Source: Hormiphora californensis (taxonomy: Eukaryota; Ctenophora; Tentaculata; Cydippida; Pleurobrachiidae). Taken from it: a DNA stretch of 64,000 bases. The translations under genes were made by a program, and so were the position numbers. The notes under the pieces were generated by a model, which did not search any database, was not told the DNA's origin, and saw only the letters and a program-made list of their open reading frames with translations. Location of the stretch: positions 6,727,315 through 6,791,314 of the forward strand of contig CM035351.1 of assembly GCA_020137815.1 (NCBI GenBank), written 5' to 3'. Shown piece after piece: positions 1 to 22,483 of this stretch. Positions within the stretch are counted from its first letter, which is position 1; every line of letters begins with the position of its first letter.

Positions 1-116
1 AATGATTTATAAATGATTTCTAAAAACTTTCTAGACATTTATTTTACTAGGCAGCAAAATCGTCGATTTTTGGGACAAAGTTGGCAGCATATTTGACTTT
101 TGAAAATCAGATTTAT

Positions 117-3100
117 CTAAAATTTTGAAAATCCGGGCACCGGGAGACCCCCTCCTAATTGAGGAGGAACAATAACAATGTTGCCCACATACTTCTTGTA
201 AAGCCGGGAATCCGTGCCAAATAGTGTCGGACCCCGATCTCCCTCCTTGGGCAAGTGGCAAGGGCTGTACTTGAAGGAAGAACATATGGAGGAGTACACT
301 TTGGGTCTGTCTTCCTCAGGTTCACACTTCTCGTCGGCAAAGATTCTCTGCTCACTAAACGAGACTGATATAATCTGAAAAGGGATAGGTGGTGGTGACT
401 GAGACAGTCAAGCAAGTCGAGCAATGAAGGGCATACTCCACAGATAACAATATCTATTATCTACTAGATTTACTTTTTTAGTAGAGACGGGCCATGCTCG
501 AGGTAGATTATAATTTATATCAAATGAAAACACTTTTCATTTGATCTACATACATGATATCTAGGGTATACTTGATGACTTATAACCTACCTGAACTTTG
601 TCCGGCTGCCAAGTCAGTGTGATGGGTTGCCAGGCCACCTTTTGGGACAAGTTGAGGTATGTGGTCTCCAGATCGATCTGCACAATGGTGTCAGGCAGCT
701 CGTTTACTTTATCACACCGACTATTCACAGGAGTCTGGATGTCGCTGTACAGATTGTATCCTGGAAGGAAGTTGAGAGGGGGTTAGAATATATAGAAGAA
801 TAAGAGCTATTGAAACCTCTGCCAGATCTACTGAACGTACCAACATAGTTGCCGAAGAGCTCGGAAATGGGAAGGTTGACATCATTCTGCACGCTGAAGA
901 CCCGCTCCAAGTTCTTGGCGTTGAGGGTGGTCGTTTTTGGAAAGAGACCGAGGCGGTTCCTGAGGTCACCCACCGGGCAAAGATAGCTACTGTCCTGTTC
1001 ACAGGAACTACTGCAAGGAGAGGTGTGATGAATGAGAGAGAAGCAGAGGAATAACATGGAGTCGACTGACACTGTATGAACATTTCAGGAATATAACGAT
1101 ATATACATTATACTTGGTATTAACAGAAACACGTACTTCTCCTCATCTTTGAGGGCCACTCCGTAGGGGTTGATGGGTTTGTCGCCCTCGCACAGGCTAT
1201 CAGCGATTACATTCAGGTAGAAGTTATGAGTTGAACACATGGTGGCGATCATTGTGGTAGTTTGGAACAACTCCCGATGTTGAATTACCATGACAACAAC
1301 CAACTGATCATCTTGTTTCTTCTCTTCCACTAACTTACTGTACCCAACCCTCTCCATACCCTGGGAGAGAGGGTGTTAGAACACGCAAAGTATCTGTTCG
1401 ATAATAATATATTGATTCCATATAATTGTTTCTAAGATTTTTCCAACATCACGATCAAGATAGTTTGATCCTAACGGTATGTTAGTGTGTTCTACTCCCG
1501 TTCTACTGAGTAGGAATCTATATTACCTCTTTGTAGGTGATGGTAGAACAATGTTCCTTCTTGTTCTGGGTCGATAGATCCTGGATAGATACACCATGAT
1601 ACATGAGGCTGTTTCGACCGTACAGCGTGTAAAGTTTGGTCAATCTGGCCGTTGTAGTGTTGCTCTGGAGGAGGAGGGGGTAGTAAGGGATGGGGAAGTA
1701 CAGCTAGAGCCAGGAGATATAATAACAAGGGAGGCATGATAGAGATAGGGATAAGGAATTAAGAAACAGAGTGTGTGTGAGAGAGTGTGTGTGTGAGAGA
1801 TAAAGAGAAAGAGAGATACCACAACAACATTTCAAAATTACCTTGAAAATAGGAAGATACTCTGACTGGCTCCACATGGAATTACAGTCCCAATCAGCTC
1901 CACCGAATATCTTCAGGGTGTTCACTTGGTACACTTTGACCTGCCAGTTCCCCGGGTTTGGGGCTGTCTCACTAGGTTCAATGTTATGCTCAATGTGGCT
2001 CCAGGAGTCACGCTGTGACAAATGGAGTAACGTGTTGTCTATGAACATAATATCCACACTGATAGGCGATAGGTTGCTGATGGTTGTTTTGAGGACTGTG
2101 GACGAGTCATCCAGAAGGTAAAGCTCCTTGCCCTCCAAGATTGAGGTGTCTAGGTTCTCATCAATGAACATCCTCAAGTTAACCCCTCGGCCAGTCAATG
2201 ATATTACCTCGTGTTTCCTGGTTAGATCACCCTGGTGACAATGTTTCTGGTGGGTGGTACACTGGGAGGTGTCAGACGAGGCCTGGTTTTTTAACACCTC
2301 CCCACCATCTACCTCCGGATCCCTGATCTCCCACCGGAGATTGTCCATTGGTTCATTTATGCCATCCACACGGGTCAGATTGAGGATGATGTAACTCTGC
2401 TCTTCGGAAGACTTCCGGAAAGCAATATAACCCGCGTAGGGGGCGGTGAACCATGAAATTGTGCTCACAAAACTAGGGTACCTATCATCTCCCATGAATA
2501 TGGTGGCACAGTGAACCTCCTCTGTTTTGGTGTTCAACTTTCTGACCCGAATCACGAGGGACCTGCCCGTGACCCCGTCCTTGCCCGATAGTTTGACATT
2601 GTCCGGCAGTTTAGAATCAGAGGGGTGAGAGTTTGTAATTAGTTCACCCTCAACACATTTGGGGGATGCGGGGCAGTGGATGTTGGGGCTTTTTTTGAGG
2701 CACTGTACTGCCTGGAGGCAGGGACCGAGCTGGGATACATCACACGTATCTGAACCCATCTGGATGGGTAGTTGGTGGACTGCCCATCGCACGTATTCTG
2801 CTCCTAGGGTGAAGGCGCTACTCACCTTGATAACATCTGAAGGGTGAGGTTAATATAATATGTCAACTTTTAAGGTTTGTTTAAGTACAAAAATATTATT
2901 GTAGAACATCAGCCAGTTACAACAGTAAACTTGTAGACAGCCCAGCTGCAGCCCCTGGTTAAATATATTCTTTCTAGACTCACAATCTTTACCTTGGCGA
3001 TCCCTTGCTTGCTGGTCAAAGGTAACCGAATAGGTGCTCTCTCCCTCTGTTAATGCAGGAAACGTCGCCTTAGCGGAGGGTGATGAACCTGATAGAGCGA

Positions 3101-3294
3101 GTAGAGATCTGTTAATTCTAGGTAGCAAATACTATTTAATCGGAATTTACACAATTGACAACATATATCACATTAATTCTAGGTAGTATGTACCAGTCAC
3201 TGGTAACCAGTGAGGAGAAATAAATGAGTGTTATTATGGTGGAATGAAGAGAAGACTTACCTACTAACCGTAGTATAAAAACAAGCCATAGCAT
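117..3294 (-). CDS. Secreted copper-only superoxide dismutase repeat (CSRP-like) protein, 8 exons, about 694 aa
   Basis: Exons (transcript order): 3294-3261, 3088-2993, 2836-1842, 1664-1527, 1360-1137, 1010-841, 760-591, 374-117. All splice phases agree and the frame ends in TAG. It starts MLWLVFILRLV, a signal-peptide-like start. Several degenerate SOD-fold repeats follow. Repeat 1 has EYVRWAVHQLPI (the SOD H-x-H strand, but with only one His) and GRSLVIRV...CATIF (the SOD GRSxVIH...C strand). Repeat 2 has HCHQGDLTRKHEV, and a later exon has LCPVGDLRNRLGL; both match the CxVGDLSxKxG loop of Cu/Zn and Cu-only SODs. Exon 4 has LYGRNSLMYHG. Known: extracellular Cu-only SOD-repeat proteins occur in many invertebrates and lack the zinc site. 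Inferred: secreted, perhaps copper binding or structural; catalysis is doubtful because copper ligands look incomplete. Family assignment rests on motifs, not on an alignment. Confidence 0.72.
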
Positions 3295-5692
3295 ATTTCT
3301 TTACATGTTCTCTTAAAGGAAAAAGAAAACGGGTTAAATCTCCAAGCGGACAAAGATCTGCTTCAATTTGAACAGCACAAAAATGCTCGCACTAACTGGG
3401 TAATGATCCTTTGTTGCTCATTTCTCCGGCAGAGCGAGAGATATACATAGATGAAGAGGGAGAGAGAAAAGAGAGAGTGGTCACTGGTCAGTGGTGAGAT
3501 AGAGAGAGGGGGATTACGGTGAGAGAACGCTTAAGGAAGACAGTGAATTTTAAGCGAGTTCCCACGATATGTAAATGCCGTGTGGCTAGTAACAACAGTC
3601 AGTTGAACAATGCAGACTAAAAGATGGTATTAAATAAAACATAATTGAGATGGGGGAAGTTGTAGATCATGGTTACGACAGGACTACTTGCCTGGAAGGA
3701 CAAGTAGCTAATTCAGAAGTAATTTAACCAACATTGAGGTTCAGTAGAATGTTTCAGGTATGATTTCCATGGAACAGAGCAACTTGAAGTGGGCTTTGAC
3801 CTCACTGACATCTGTATCGCGATACAATGGTAGCGTTGCGGTCGCGGATCGCTGTGGCTTGGGCAGGGCAGAGGCATTATCTCAAATCAGGGTTCAAGGG
3901 TATGTATTTTGGGATATTAGTGGTGCTCCGTCAAATTAGCCACCCACATGAAGCGTCGTCCAAAGTGTTGTCAACGACGTTTAAGATGGACTCCACTGAC
4001 ATTGATTTTTTCAAGTCGGACTTAATTTTTTGCGTGTTTTTGACATCGTAGACAGTGGACAACGCTTTGAGCGACGCTGTGCGGCCGGCAAATATGACGG
4101 AGCACTACTCTTAGACAGAGATGTAAGGGTACAAGCGGGGGAAGGCTGGTGCCATGATAGGTATCACAGTTTAAAATCAAAAGTCTTGAAACTTTTGAGT
4201 TTTTGAAAAGAGTGACGTCCGCGTCGCGAAAATATGAATCGCGATTTTTTTCCTATTTTTTATAAACGCGCATTGTGCCGCGCAAAAGTAGTATTTTAGC
4301 GCGTTTTACTATTTGCGCGTGTCTTCAGTGCGCGTCAAATGATAGCAATAGTGTCGTTTCCTCTCAAGAAAGCGCGATGTGCGATGCTCTCCTTTGTAGA
4401 CCATGTCGCATCACAACACACAGTTTTTGGAGTTCTGCCAGGATGACTTCCACATCCTGTAGAGGCCTGTGACAGTGCCGTGTGTGTGTATCAGTATGTA
4501 TAGGACACACCCATGACATATGTAGTGTTTCCATATAGCTATGCACAGCTCATACGGTTTGTGTAATCGCCAAACGATTTGCACGACTCTGAATTCGGAG
4601 AACTACCTAATTAGTAATTTGTTGGCATGTTCCTTGCCTGTCAGCTCTCACACCGGGCCGAAGGCCCGGTGTGAGCTTACGCGAGCCCGAGGCGCTTAAA
4701 GTGCCGAACAGACAGACGCGTAGCATGGCAAGTAATTTGTAGAGAAATGATAAGCATTCATTAACATGTTTAAACTTTTATGATTAAATAACAGAGATTC
4801 GATAAAAATTAAAAGAAACTTTCACAGCTCGTTTGACTTAACATATGGAAAGAGAGAAATACATTTTGAATGTATGTATGTCACCAAAAACACTCTGATG
4901 ACTAAACAGTTGCATTATTGAATGTATTACACATGTAATAGACACATACTCAGTTTGAAATAGGCTCTGCCCAAAACTATTAATATTGAAAAAAAAAACC
5001 AACAGATCTTCGATCATTTTTAAGAAAAACTCCCAATCAATGGGGACCATATCTTCTGAAAAAAGTTAAACCGGTTTGAAATATATTTTTAAACATGCTC
5101 TTTTTTAACAAATAATATTCCTCTCTGCATGCATAGTACCCACTAAGGTTTGATATCCCAGGTTTTTGTGAAATTCCTTGATTCAAGGTGAAGTTAGGAG
5201 TGGAACAGTAAAGAGATGGCATACACCATCTTTAACTGAGTCACTCCCAGGCCTTCCACTACTCCCATGCAGCTGCAGGTGAGTATGGACAGTCCTGAAC
5301 CCGCGGCCAGCGGTAAACATCACTGAACACGAGTTAAAAAAAGAAAACGCTAACAAATCCTCCAGTATTCTGAGTGTGTGCGTGTTACTCATGAATTGGC
5401 ATGCACATCACTCAGAGGACAATGGAAACTGAAAACTGAAAAATAAAATCATGAAACCAACATTACCCCTTAATTTTTAATATTTTCACCACTTGTCTGA
5501 CTCTGACAAGGTAAGGTTGGTTTCTGACAAAATGGGTTAAAACCCCAGTCCATAACAACAAAGAGTTCAGTCAATGTGATAGGGTCCATATGTTCTTCAG
5601 GGCCCGTAACCTCAACTGAGTACTGCAGACGATCTGTACAAATATTATGACAGTGTTTATGGCGCATTGTCCACATATCAGATTATGTCTCA
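3295..5692. other. Intergenic region, no gene recognised; GC hairpin at 4647-4675
   Basis: About 2.4 kb between the start of the SOD-repeat gene and the end of the Yippee-like gene. I see GAGA-rich sequence at 3425-3530, a stretch rich in GCGCG words at 4210-4340, and a strong hairpin at 4647-4675 (13-bp GC-rich stem, GAA loop). The short open frames here show no family motif and no credible splice partners. Confidence 0.5.
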
Positions 5693-8600
5693 TCAGAATT
5701 GGAGATCCCAACCATTATCCTTTACCATGTGAACAGTTTCAATGATAAACTTGCCCTCCTTGTACTTTTGACTTCGTTCAAACGCAAACTCCTGCAGCGA
5801 AAAGTGGGTGTTATGGTGGGTGTGATCAATGATCCAGATTATTAAAAGTTTGATGTTTTAGAGAAAGAGCTGTATTTTTAATGGCAAATATATTACTGTG
5901 ATCTAAGATAGTAATGTATGATTATCATGATTTTATGCTATACATGCAAAGTTTTACAATGTATATTATTGTGGATGATCAATACATTTGAGGAAATTAA
6001 AAGAGTATGGGATGATCATATCGGCTGAAGAAAGTTAATTCCTCTCCCGCTACACATTTTATAATTCTCTCCTTCTCCCTTTCATAATTATATCCTTCTC
6101 TCTTTCTCTCTGTTTCTCTCTAGTTTCGCCGCCATTCACTTCCGGTTGCAATTCAAAGGTCAGTTAAATTACGTTAACTTAATGAGATAATGGATATAAC
6201 GCCTCACTCTCTCCCTCCTCCTTTTTATCTCATCATCTATTTCTTTCTGATGATATGTCAGATCTTCTCTCACCCCAATAACTTATTGTTGAGTGGATCA
6301 ACAAATATAACTTACATATTTCCATCCCAGGACAGTCTGACAGTTGGCACAAGAGATGTCTGCCACACTGTGTCGACCTGTTAACAGTATCCTCTCTTCA
6401 GCAGGTCCAGTCTTGATGTTAACCCTGCGGGGGGAATGAACATAGTACAGTAAGGGGTTAGGGAGGGTGGGGTTTTTATTTTACTGTTAGGGGGGAGAGA
6501 GATAGAGAGATGAACCACGCCTAAGGGGTGCTGCTGCATATGAGTGTTGAAAAGAGGGGAATAACGGGCCTTCCGTGGGGGCGTTGGGAGATATAGAGAA
6601 AAGAAACCTAGCATGCCATGCTTGTTGCAATCTAACTGTCAGACATCCCAATCTGGTCTATTTTTAACTTTTACCGGTAATATCGAGCCCATTCCCAAGC
6701 TCTCATTTCTCGCAAGCACAGTTCTGTCATATATATAGGAGAAAATGAGATTGAGAAATATACAGGGAGGCAGAGCGAGAGTTGTTGCCTAGCATGCCGG
6801 AATGATCGAGCCCACCAGAATTACCGATCATTCATCCTAATATCCTGTTTCTCTCTCGCTCTTTATTTTTTTCGTTCTCCTTTCTCATAATATTTTGTCT
6901 CTCCCCTGCTCACGACTCTCTCTCTCATTCTCAGTCTCATCGACTCCTCAAGTGTACCAACACACATAATATGCTGATCAATTCATTTCATTTATTAGCT
7001 CGCGGTTTCGCAATCTTTCTCTGTCTTTCAGCTGTCTATGCTCTGTCATAAACCTCTTTATACCATACTTGATGGGGGGGGGTGCATGGTATGAAGCTGA
7101 AGGAGAACATGAACAGTATTGAGATGTATCACTCTCTGCACTGATGTAGAAATGATGGTGATTGGTGAAAATGTATTGACGGAAATATACTGACATAAAA
7201 TACAAAGACAGGTGCACTGCTTTGAAATTCAGAACAGGTGTACAAACTGGACCACGCCCCAGAATTCACACCATCTCTCTCCCAGTTTACCATTCAGTAT
7301 TATCTCTTTCAAGATTGTATACATTTCCCTATTCCTCCGCTTCCTATGAGGCGAATATTTAGAACTTTATATGGGATATGTATCTAGCAACATGGTACGG
7401 GATATTATCCTCTATCAAGAACATATCTTTGGGACTAAAGAAAGGAGAATGGATAGAGAGAGTGCAATAATATCCTGTGTATGTAGTTGTAGAGAGGGAT
7501 AGAGAGGAGGAGGGAGGGAGAGGGCGTATGACACAAGTCAAGGCTCCCTTTCTTTACAATTACACCAATGCACTGGTCTACTACATCGAGATAGAGAGAG
7601 AGGGGAGCCGGAAAGAAATTGAAGAAGAAGGGGTAGGAGAGATAACATGAATAAATATGAAGATAAAAAAGAAAATAAACCAAAGAGAATAAAGACGTAG
7701 CTAAAAATAGAAACTTCGTATCGTCATGACGACTTTTAGCCTTTAGGCAGTAAAATTTAGTATTGCATTATTATTTTTCTCATTTAAATTTTTAAAGTAA
7801 AATGAGATCATGGGATTCTAATGAATAAGAAATATACATGGCTGACATGACGGTTTCTTAAATAATGAATATATTCCGATACATGTTAATAAACATTTTA
7901 TGAGCCCGCTTCAGCTTCATTAGCAGCATGAATATGTATCTTTGTATGTAACACTGTTCCAATCTCATGACATTATGAGAGATGAGAGTACGTGATATTA
8001 CAACGGCTTGCTCATTGAGCCTTCCTGATTCCTTATAATCACATACATAGTAGAAGGGTCAATTCTTTATGTCAAACGGCTGGTATAAGTAATGATAATA
8101 TACCATTCGGCTTAGCTACAGATATTCTCCTCCCTCTCTAAACTATTTCCTTTTCTGACAGCAATTAATAACAGTCGGTGTTATTAACTAAGACATTAAA
8201 TAAAATAACAATACATCTCTTTTTCGATATTGTGACACTTGTAGAAACTTGTGATAACTTGTTGTTAACGGCGACTTATCCAATTAAAATTCTACCTGTG
8301 TTTTACAAGCACAATATGTCCCTAAAAACTCTCCGTGTCGCTATGAAGGGGTGTGACAGTGTGACATTGTGTAATTGGCAACAGCAGCTGGGGCGCCACC
8401 CAAATTTCACTAATTGCAGGCACAATTATGAATAGTCTCGTGAGCAATGAGGGAGAGATGGAGAGAGAGGTGGAGAGATAAATAGAGAGATATTAGAGAG
8501 AGAGAAATAGATGGAAAGATAGAGAGAAAGAGAGTGCTGATGAGAGGGAATTGGAAAGACATGCCATATGGGTCAAAGTGTGGGATTTTTAATTTTTTGA

Positions 8601-9477
8601 ATGACAGCCAACACTTACACGTCGTTAAATAGGTAGGCTCTTCCCTGACTTCCGTGGAATGACTGAGGAGGAAAGAGAATTAACGATCAGAATCTTTTAC
8701 AATTATACCAAATTAATTATAAATTATTCATGGTTAACGGGATATGTTCTATGGAATATCTTTAGGAAATGCTACTGACACTATATTGTCATTGTGGAGG
8801 ACATGCACTGAGGGTGTGGGTCTTGCAGGACAATAGAACATGTCTAGAGAGGTGCATTGTTCACTTGTTTTACAATAGTTTACACATAATGAATAATAGA
8901 TTGATCCTGAATGAATAGGATGGCTCAGTGGCGCAAAATGGCATGGCTTCCCCCTGTAAATCGGTAAATCTACTGATATTGTATTGTCACAGTCAGTACT
9001 GCAGTAAAGGTGTATAATATGTGTGTGGTGTGTACAATTATACAGCTTGTACAATGATGAATGACCCCCTGCATAGCTCTCATATTGTTGATCAAACTAC
9101 ACACATGGTTAGAACACACGTACAAAATACATCACTCCTTGCTGACCCCAGAGACCTCTAAATCTGTCAGTTATGATTTAGAATTTAGACAATCCAAATC
9201 CATATAAAGCACAATTACACATAACATACACCACATATCTCTCTGAGTAATGGCCAGTAATACACCCTACCTTAGAGATGATGTCGTTGTGAAATGCCAG
9301 GTGTGCCTGACAGTATACACAGCAGTATATCTTGTTCACATTGGGCAGGTAATCCCGGTAAAACTTGCCAGAGGAAGACCCCTCCCTGTCACTGTCAAGC
9401 CGTTCTCGAGACATCCTCTCCACCTCCCGCCGGGAAAACCCAAGAATTCTCTGTGCTGATTCCAGCATCCAAAACAT
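5693..9477 (-). CDS. Yippee-like zinc-binding protein (YPEL family)
   Basis: Exons 9477-9271, 8662-8619, 6424-6316 and 5791-5693, spliced in phase to about 152 aa. Residues after about 40 follow the Yippee domain closely: [19 protein letters not shown], then [51 protein letters not shown] and a C-terminus ending [10 protein letters not shown]. The two CxxC pairs (CCVYC and CANC) are the expected zinc ligands. The family is usually about 120 aa, so this has an N-terminal extension of roughly 35 residues (MFWMLESAQ...), or the true start lies elsewhere; ATG at 9468 is an alternative. Yippee-like proteins are small nuclear or centrosome-associated zinc proteins, some of them subunits of the CTLH/GID ubiquitin ligase. 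A GCGCGC-rich patch at 10149-10200 may lie near its promoter. Confidence 0.92.
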
Positions 9478-10766
9478 AACCAGTGATAACTGTATAGAAT
9501 ATGATTCAGGGTTAAAATGTGCAACCTAGATAACAGTATGAATGAATCGATTAATACAAACATTGCCTAGGCTTCTAGAATTAGAAAGTTGAAGCTATAA
9601 AACATGAATATTAGAGTTTAGAAATGGCAACGTTGCACGAAAAGAGACCTTCTAGAATACAGACCGATACATTATAAACGGGAGATTGGAGAAGTTACCA
9701 GAGACAGCTGAAACAAGAGGAACTCAACTGACGTCAGAAAGCTACTCATTACTAGTCTAAACTTGAAACTCTAATTCTAAAGTCTCTTACAGTTTCAACA
9801 TAGCTTTCAACTATTAACACACTACATGGTAACATATAAAACAGGCGTGTTTTCAACTGATTAAACTGCACGTGAGGCAACACTGTTAACACACGGCCCG
9901 GTTCAGATAGTTAGTACTCGCCTAGTGAAGCCACCGGAAAGTAGGTTCTCTCTCTCTCTCAATCGGATCTCAATTCTCTGAGTGCATGTAAGCCATTAGC
10001 ATGTGTATGCTCATTCGCGGTGGGGGGGGGCACACAAACATGGCAGGCTTCCTCTCTTCCCTACACAGAGACTTGCAGCAGTAAAGGCCATCTCTGACAA
10101 AATCACATGGTTTATCCAACGCGACTTTTACGAATTTCAACCTTTGATCGCGCGCGTTTGATCGACTGCGCGCGCCCAGAAATGCTAAATAAATGCGCGC
10201 TCTTCTCCGCAAACAATCGTGAGTTGTGATCCAGCATGTCGAGAGAGATGGTTCATGTGGGTTTCGCGCCGTTTCCGTTCCACCTTCTCCTTGATTTTTT
10301 GCCGACCGATAGCAAATAAAAACACTGACATTTTCATAGATAAACGAGTTATTGCAACAGCATTTGACATTATTAATTCACGACGACAAACTGATTCTAC
10401 GACAGTCGCAAGGCTTATGACAGTAATATATTATAGAACATTCAATGCCGTCTTACATTACATACGGGGTAAAACATTGTAAAACCTCAAACCATATCCA
10501 TTCTGTGTTGTACTTTCAATTTGTACTAAAATAAAGATTATATTTCTTTCTCTCTTCAGTAAATTTAACAGTTTGCCTATAATTATCACCTTGTCAATTA
10601 TAATTGTCCCATTACACTTGTGTAATTACAGAATATAACACGGGCCAGAGATTGCATGTGTACATAATTTTATTATACAGAATGTGGGGGGGGGGGGTGA
10701 ATATAATTGAAAAATAAATTATCAAAGTCGGTTTAAACTGCGAATTAGGGGGGTAGAGGAAAGTTG
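9478..10766. promoter_or_regulatory. Probable promoter/5' region of the Yippee-like gene; otherwise no gene seen
   Basis: This interval separates the Yippee-like start from the CTDSPL2 stop. It contains two adjacent GCGCGC words (10149-10158 and 10169-10176, with another at 10195), a pattern also seen near other 5' ends in this window, and a G-rich run near 10686. The promoter role is inferred from position only. Confidence 0.3.
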
Positions 10767-20997
<10,231 letters not shown>

Positions 20998-22483
20998 ATC
21001 ATGCCATTCTATAATATGAGAGACAGGGTTAGTAAAGGTTTAACAATGTGAAATGATTGTACGTCATCAAAAGTGCGACAACGAAATGAGACAAAAGGTT
21101 GTGATTTACACATTTCAAGTAGGCAAGTGGAAGAAAAAAGATCGGGGAGAATGGAAAGAAAATACGAGAATTAAGAAATGGCACTTCGATGTTTCAGGGA
21201 CGATCAAAAATCAAAAATAGCAAAATTATCAATCATCGATAACTACTCCTTCCGATCGTTCCAATTTTGCTACATTTGTTTGAACATGATCTCAGAACAC
21301 ACTGCAAAAAGTTAGGATCACAAAAATTTGATTGTGATTTGTGATGAAACTTGGTACAGTTGTGCTGATTTATGTGGCTCATATCGTCATATTATCTCAT
21401 AGAATGACGTGCTCTGTGAGGGTTCGGTTGCCTAGCTAGACTGTGTTTTACAAATGTAAAGAAGGGTTAGAACATATGTAACAAGGGTTCGGTAGAGCAA
21501 GTTGGACGAAGAGTTCTCAAACCGTTCTCTCGCAATCAGTGACCCCAGTGGATAAAACGAAATGCCCGGGGTAGTAAGTTATGAATTTGACCTTGGAACC
21601 CAGAATCAATGTTAAAAAACACCGGTCAGTGGCCAATACACTTCGAAGTTTCGGCCTTTCTGGACCCATCCATTTTATAACTAGTAGGCCAGATGTCAGG
21701 TGGTTACCAGGCCGTGATTACACGAGTCGGCAACCAATCAGTAATGCACCCTAATCCCCCCAATTCAGTAATGCCCCATAATCCGTCCACTGTCCAGTAC
21801 ACATGGCAATACCACGGCCCGTTATCTTCTTTCATCAGGGCAGAAGCAGGGACTTACCTCCGGAAAGTAGTCAAAAGTACGCAATTGCCTTTATATATGA
21901 ACAAACCGTGAGAACTGCTCTTATTATTACGACAGTCAACAACTCATTCAAACTTTACTGCAGACTATAACATGTACATGAAATGTCTTCACTCTTGATA
22001 AACCCCAGAACACTTTCACCAGCTAAGATTCTAGATAAAACAAATAACAGCGTTTGTTGGCTAAGGACGGGACTTGAGACTGAGACTTGTGACATGCTGA
22101 ACTTTGAATCCTATGCTAATATAAAAATAATAAAGTCAGTTTAAAACTTTTAACTATTTAATCAGAGCTACAATAGAAATGTCTACATTATATTTATATT
22201 CCTGAATTCTTTTGCTTTTTTCGAACCTGTCTCACCGCACCCCACACGGTGAATTAAATGAGGAGGGTTAAAACAAGATTCCTCTTAACTTGAACTGTTC
22301 GTACTGTCTCCGCGATCATTTGAGAGAGAATTGCCCCCGTTGAATCATTAATATCTCAGCGATAAATGCATCTTTTTAGGGCGGGAAAAGTGCTATACTA
22401 CCTACAACAATTTTGTCCAATTATGTTTCTGTCCACTCTCACTTTAACTGTCAAAGCCTTTTGAAAGCTCTGAAACCACGACA
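20998..22483. other. Intergenic region between divergent CTDSPL2 and RALBP1-like genes; dispersed repeat fragments
   Basis: No gene recognised. It holds short dispersed repeats: GAAGGGTTAGAACA at 21461-21474, which recurs in inverted form near 58170-58195, and the block around 22226-22282 (CTGTCTCACCGC...GGAGGGTTA), which recurs at 40936-40990. A possible relic of a Penelope-type ribozyme motif lies at 21641-21690. The two flanking genes diverge, so both promoters should lie here. Confidence 0.45.

Noticed and set aside
3827-4051. Plus-strand 74-aa open frame
   Set aside because: No motif, no splice partners and no homology that I recognise.
7021-7683. Short minus-strand frames rich in Tyr/Ser/Leu
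   Set aside because: Lie in a Yippee-gene intron of simple-sequence character; no motif.
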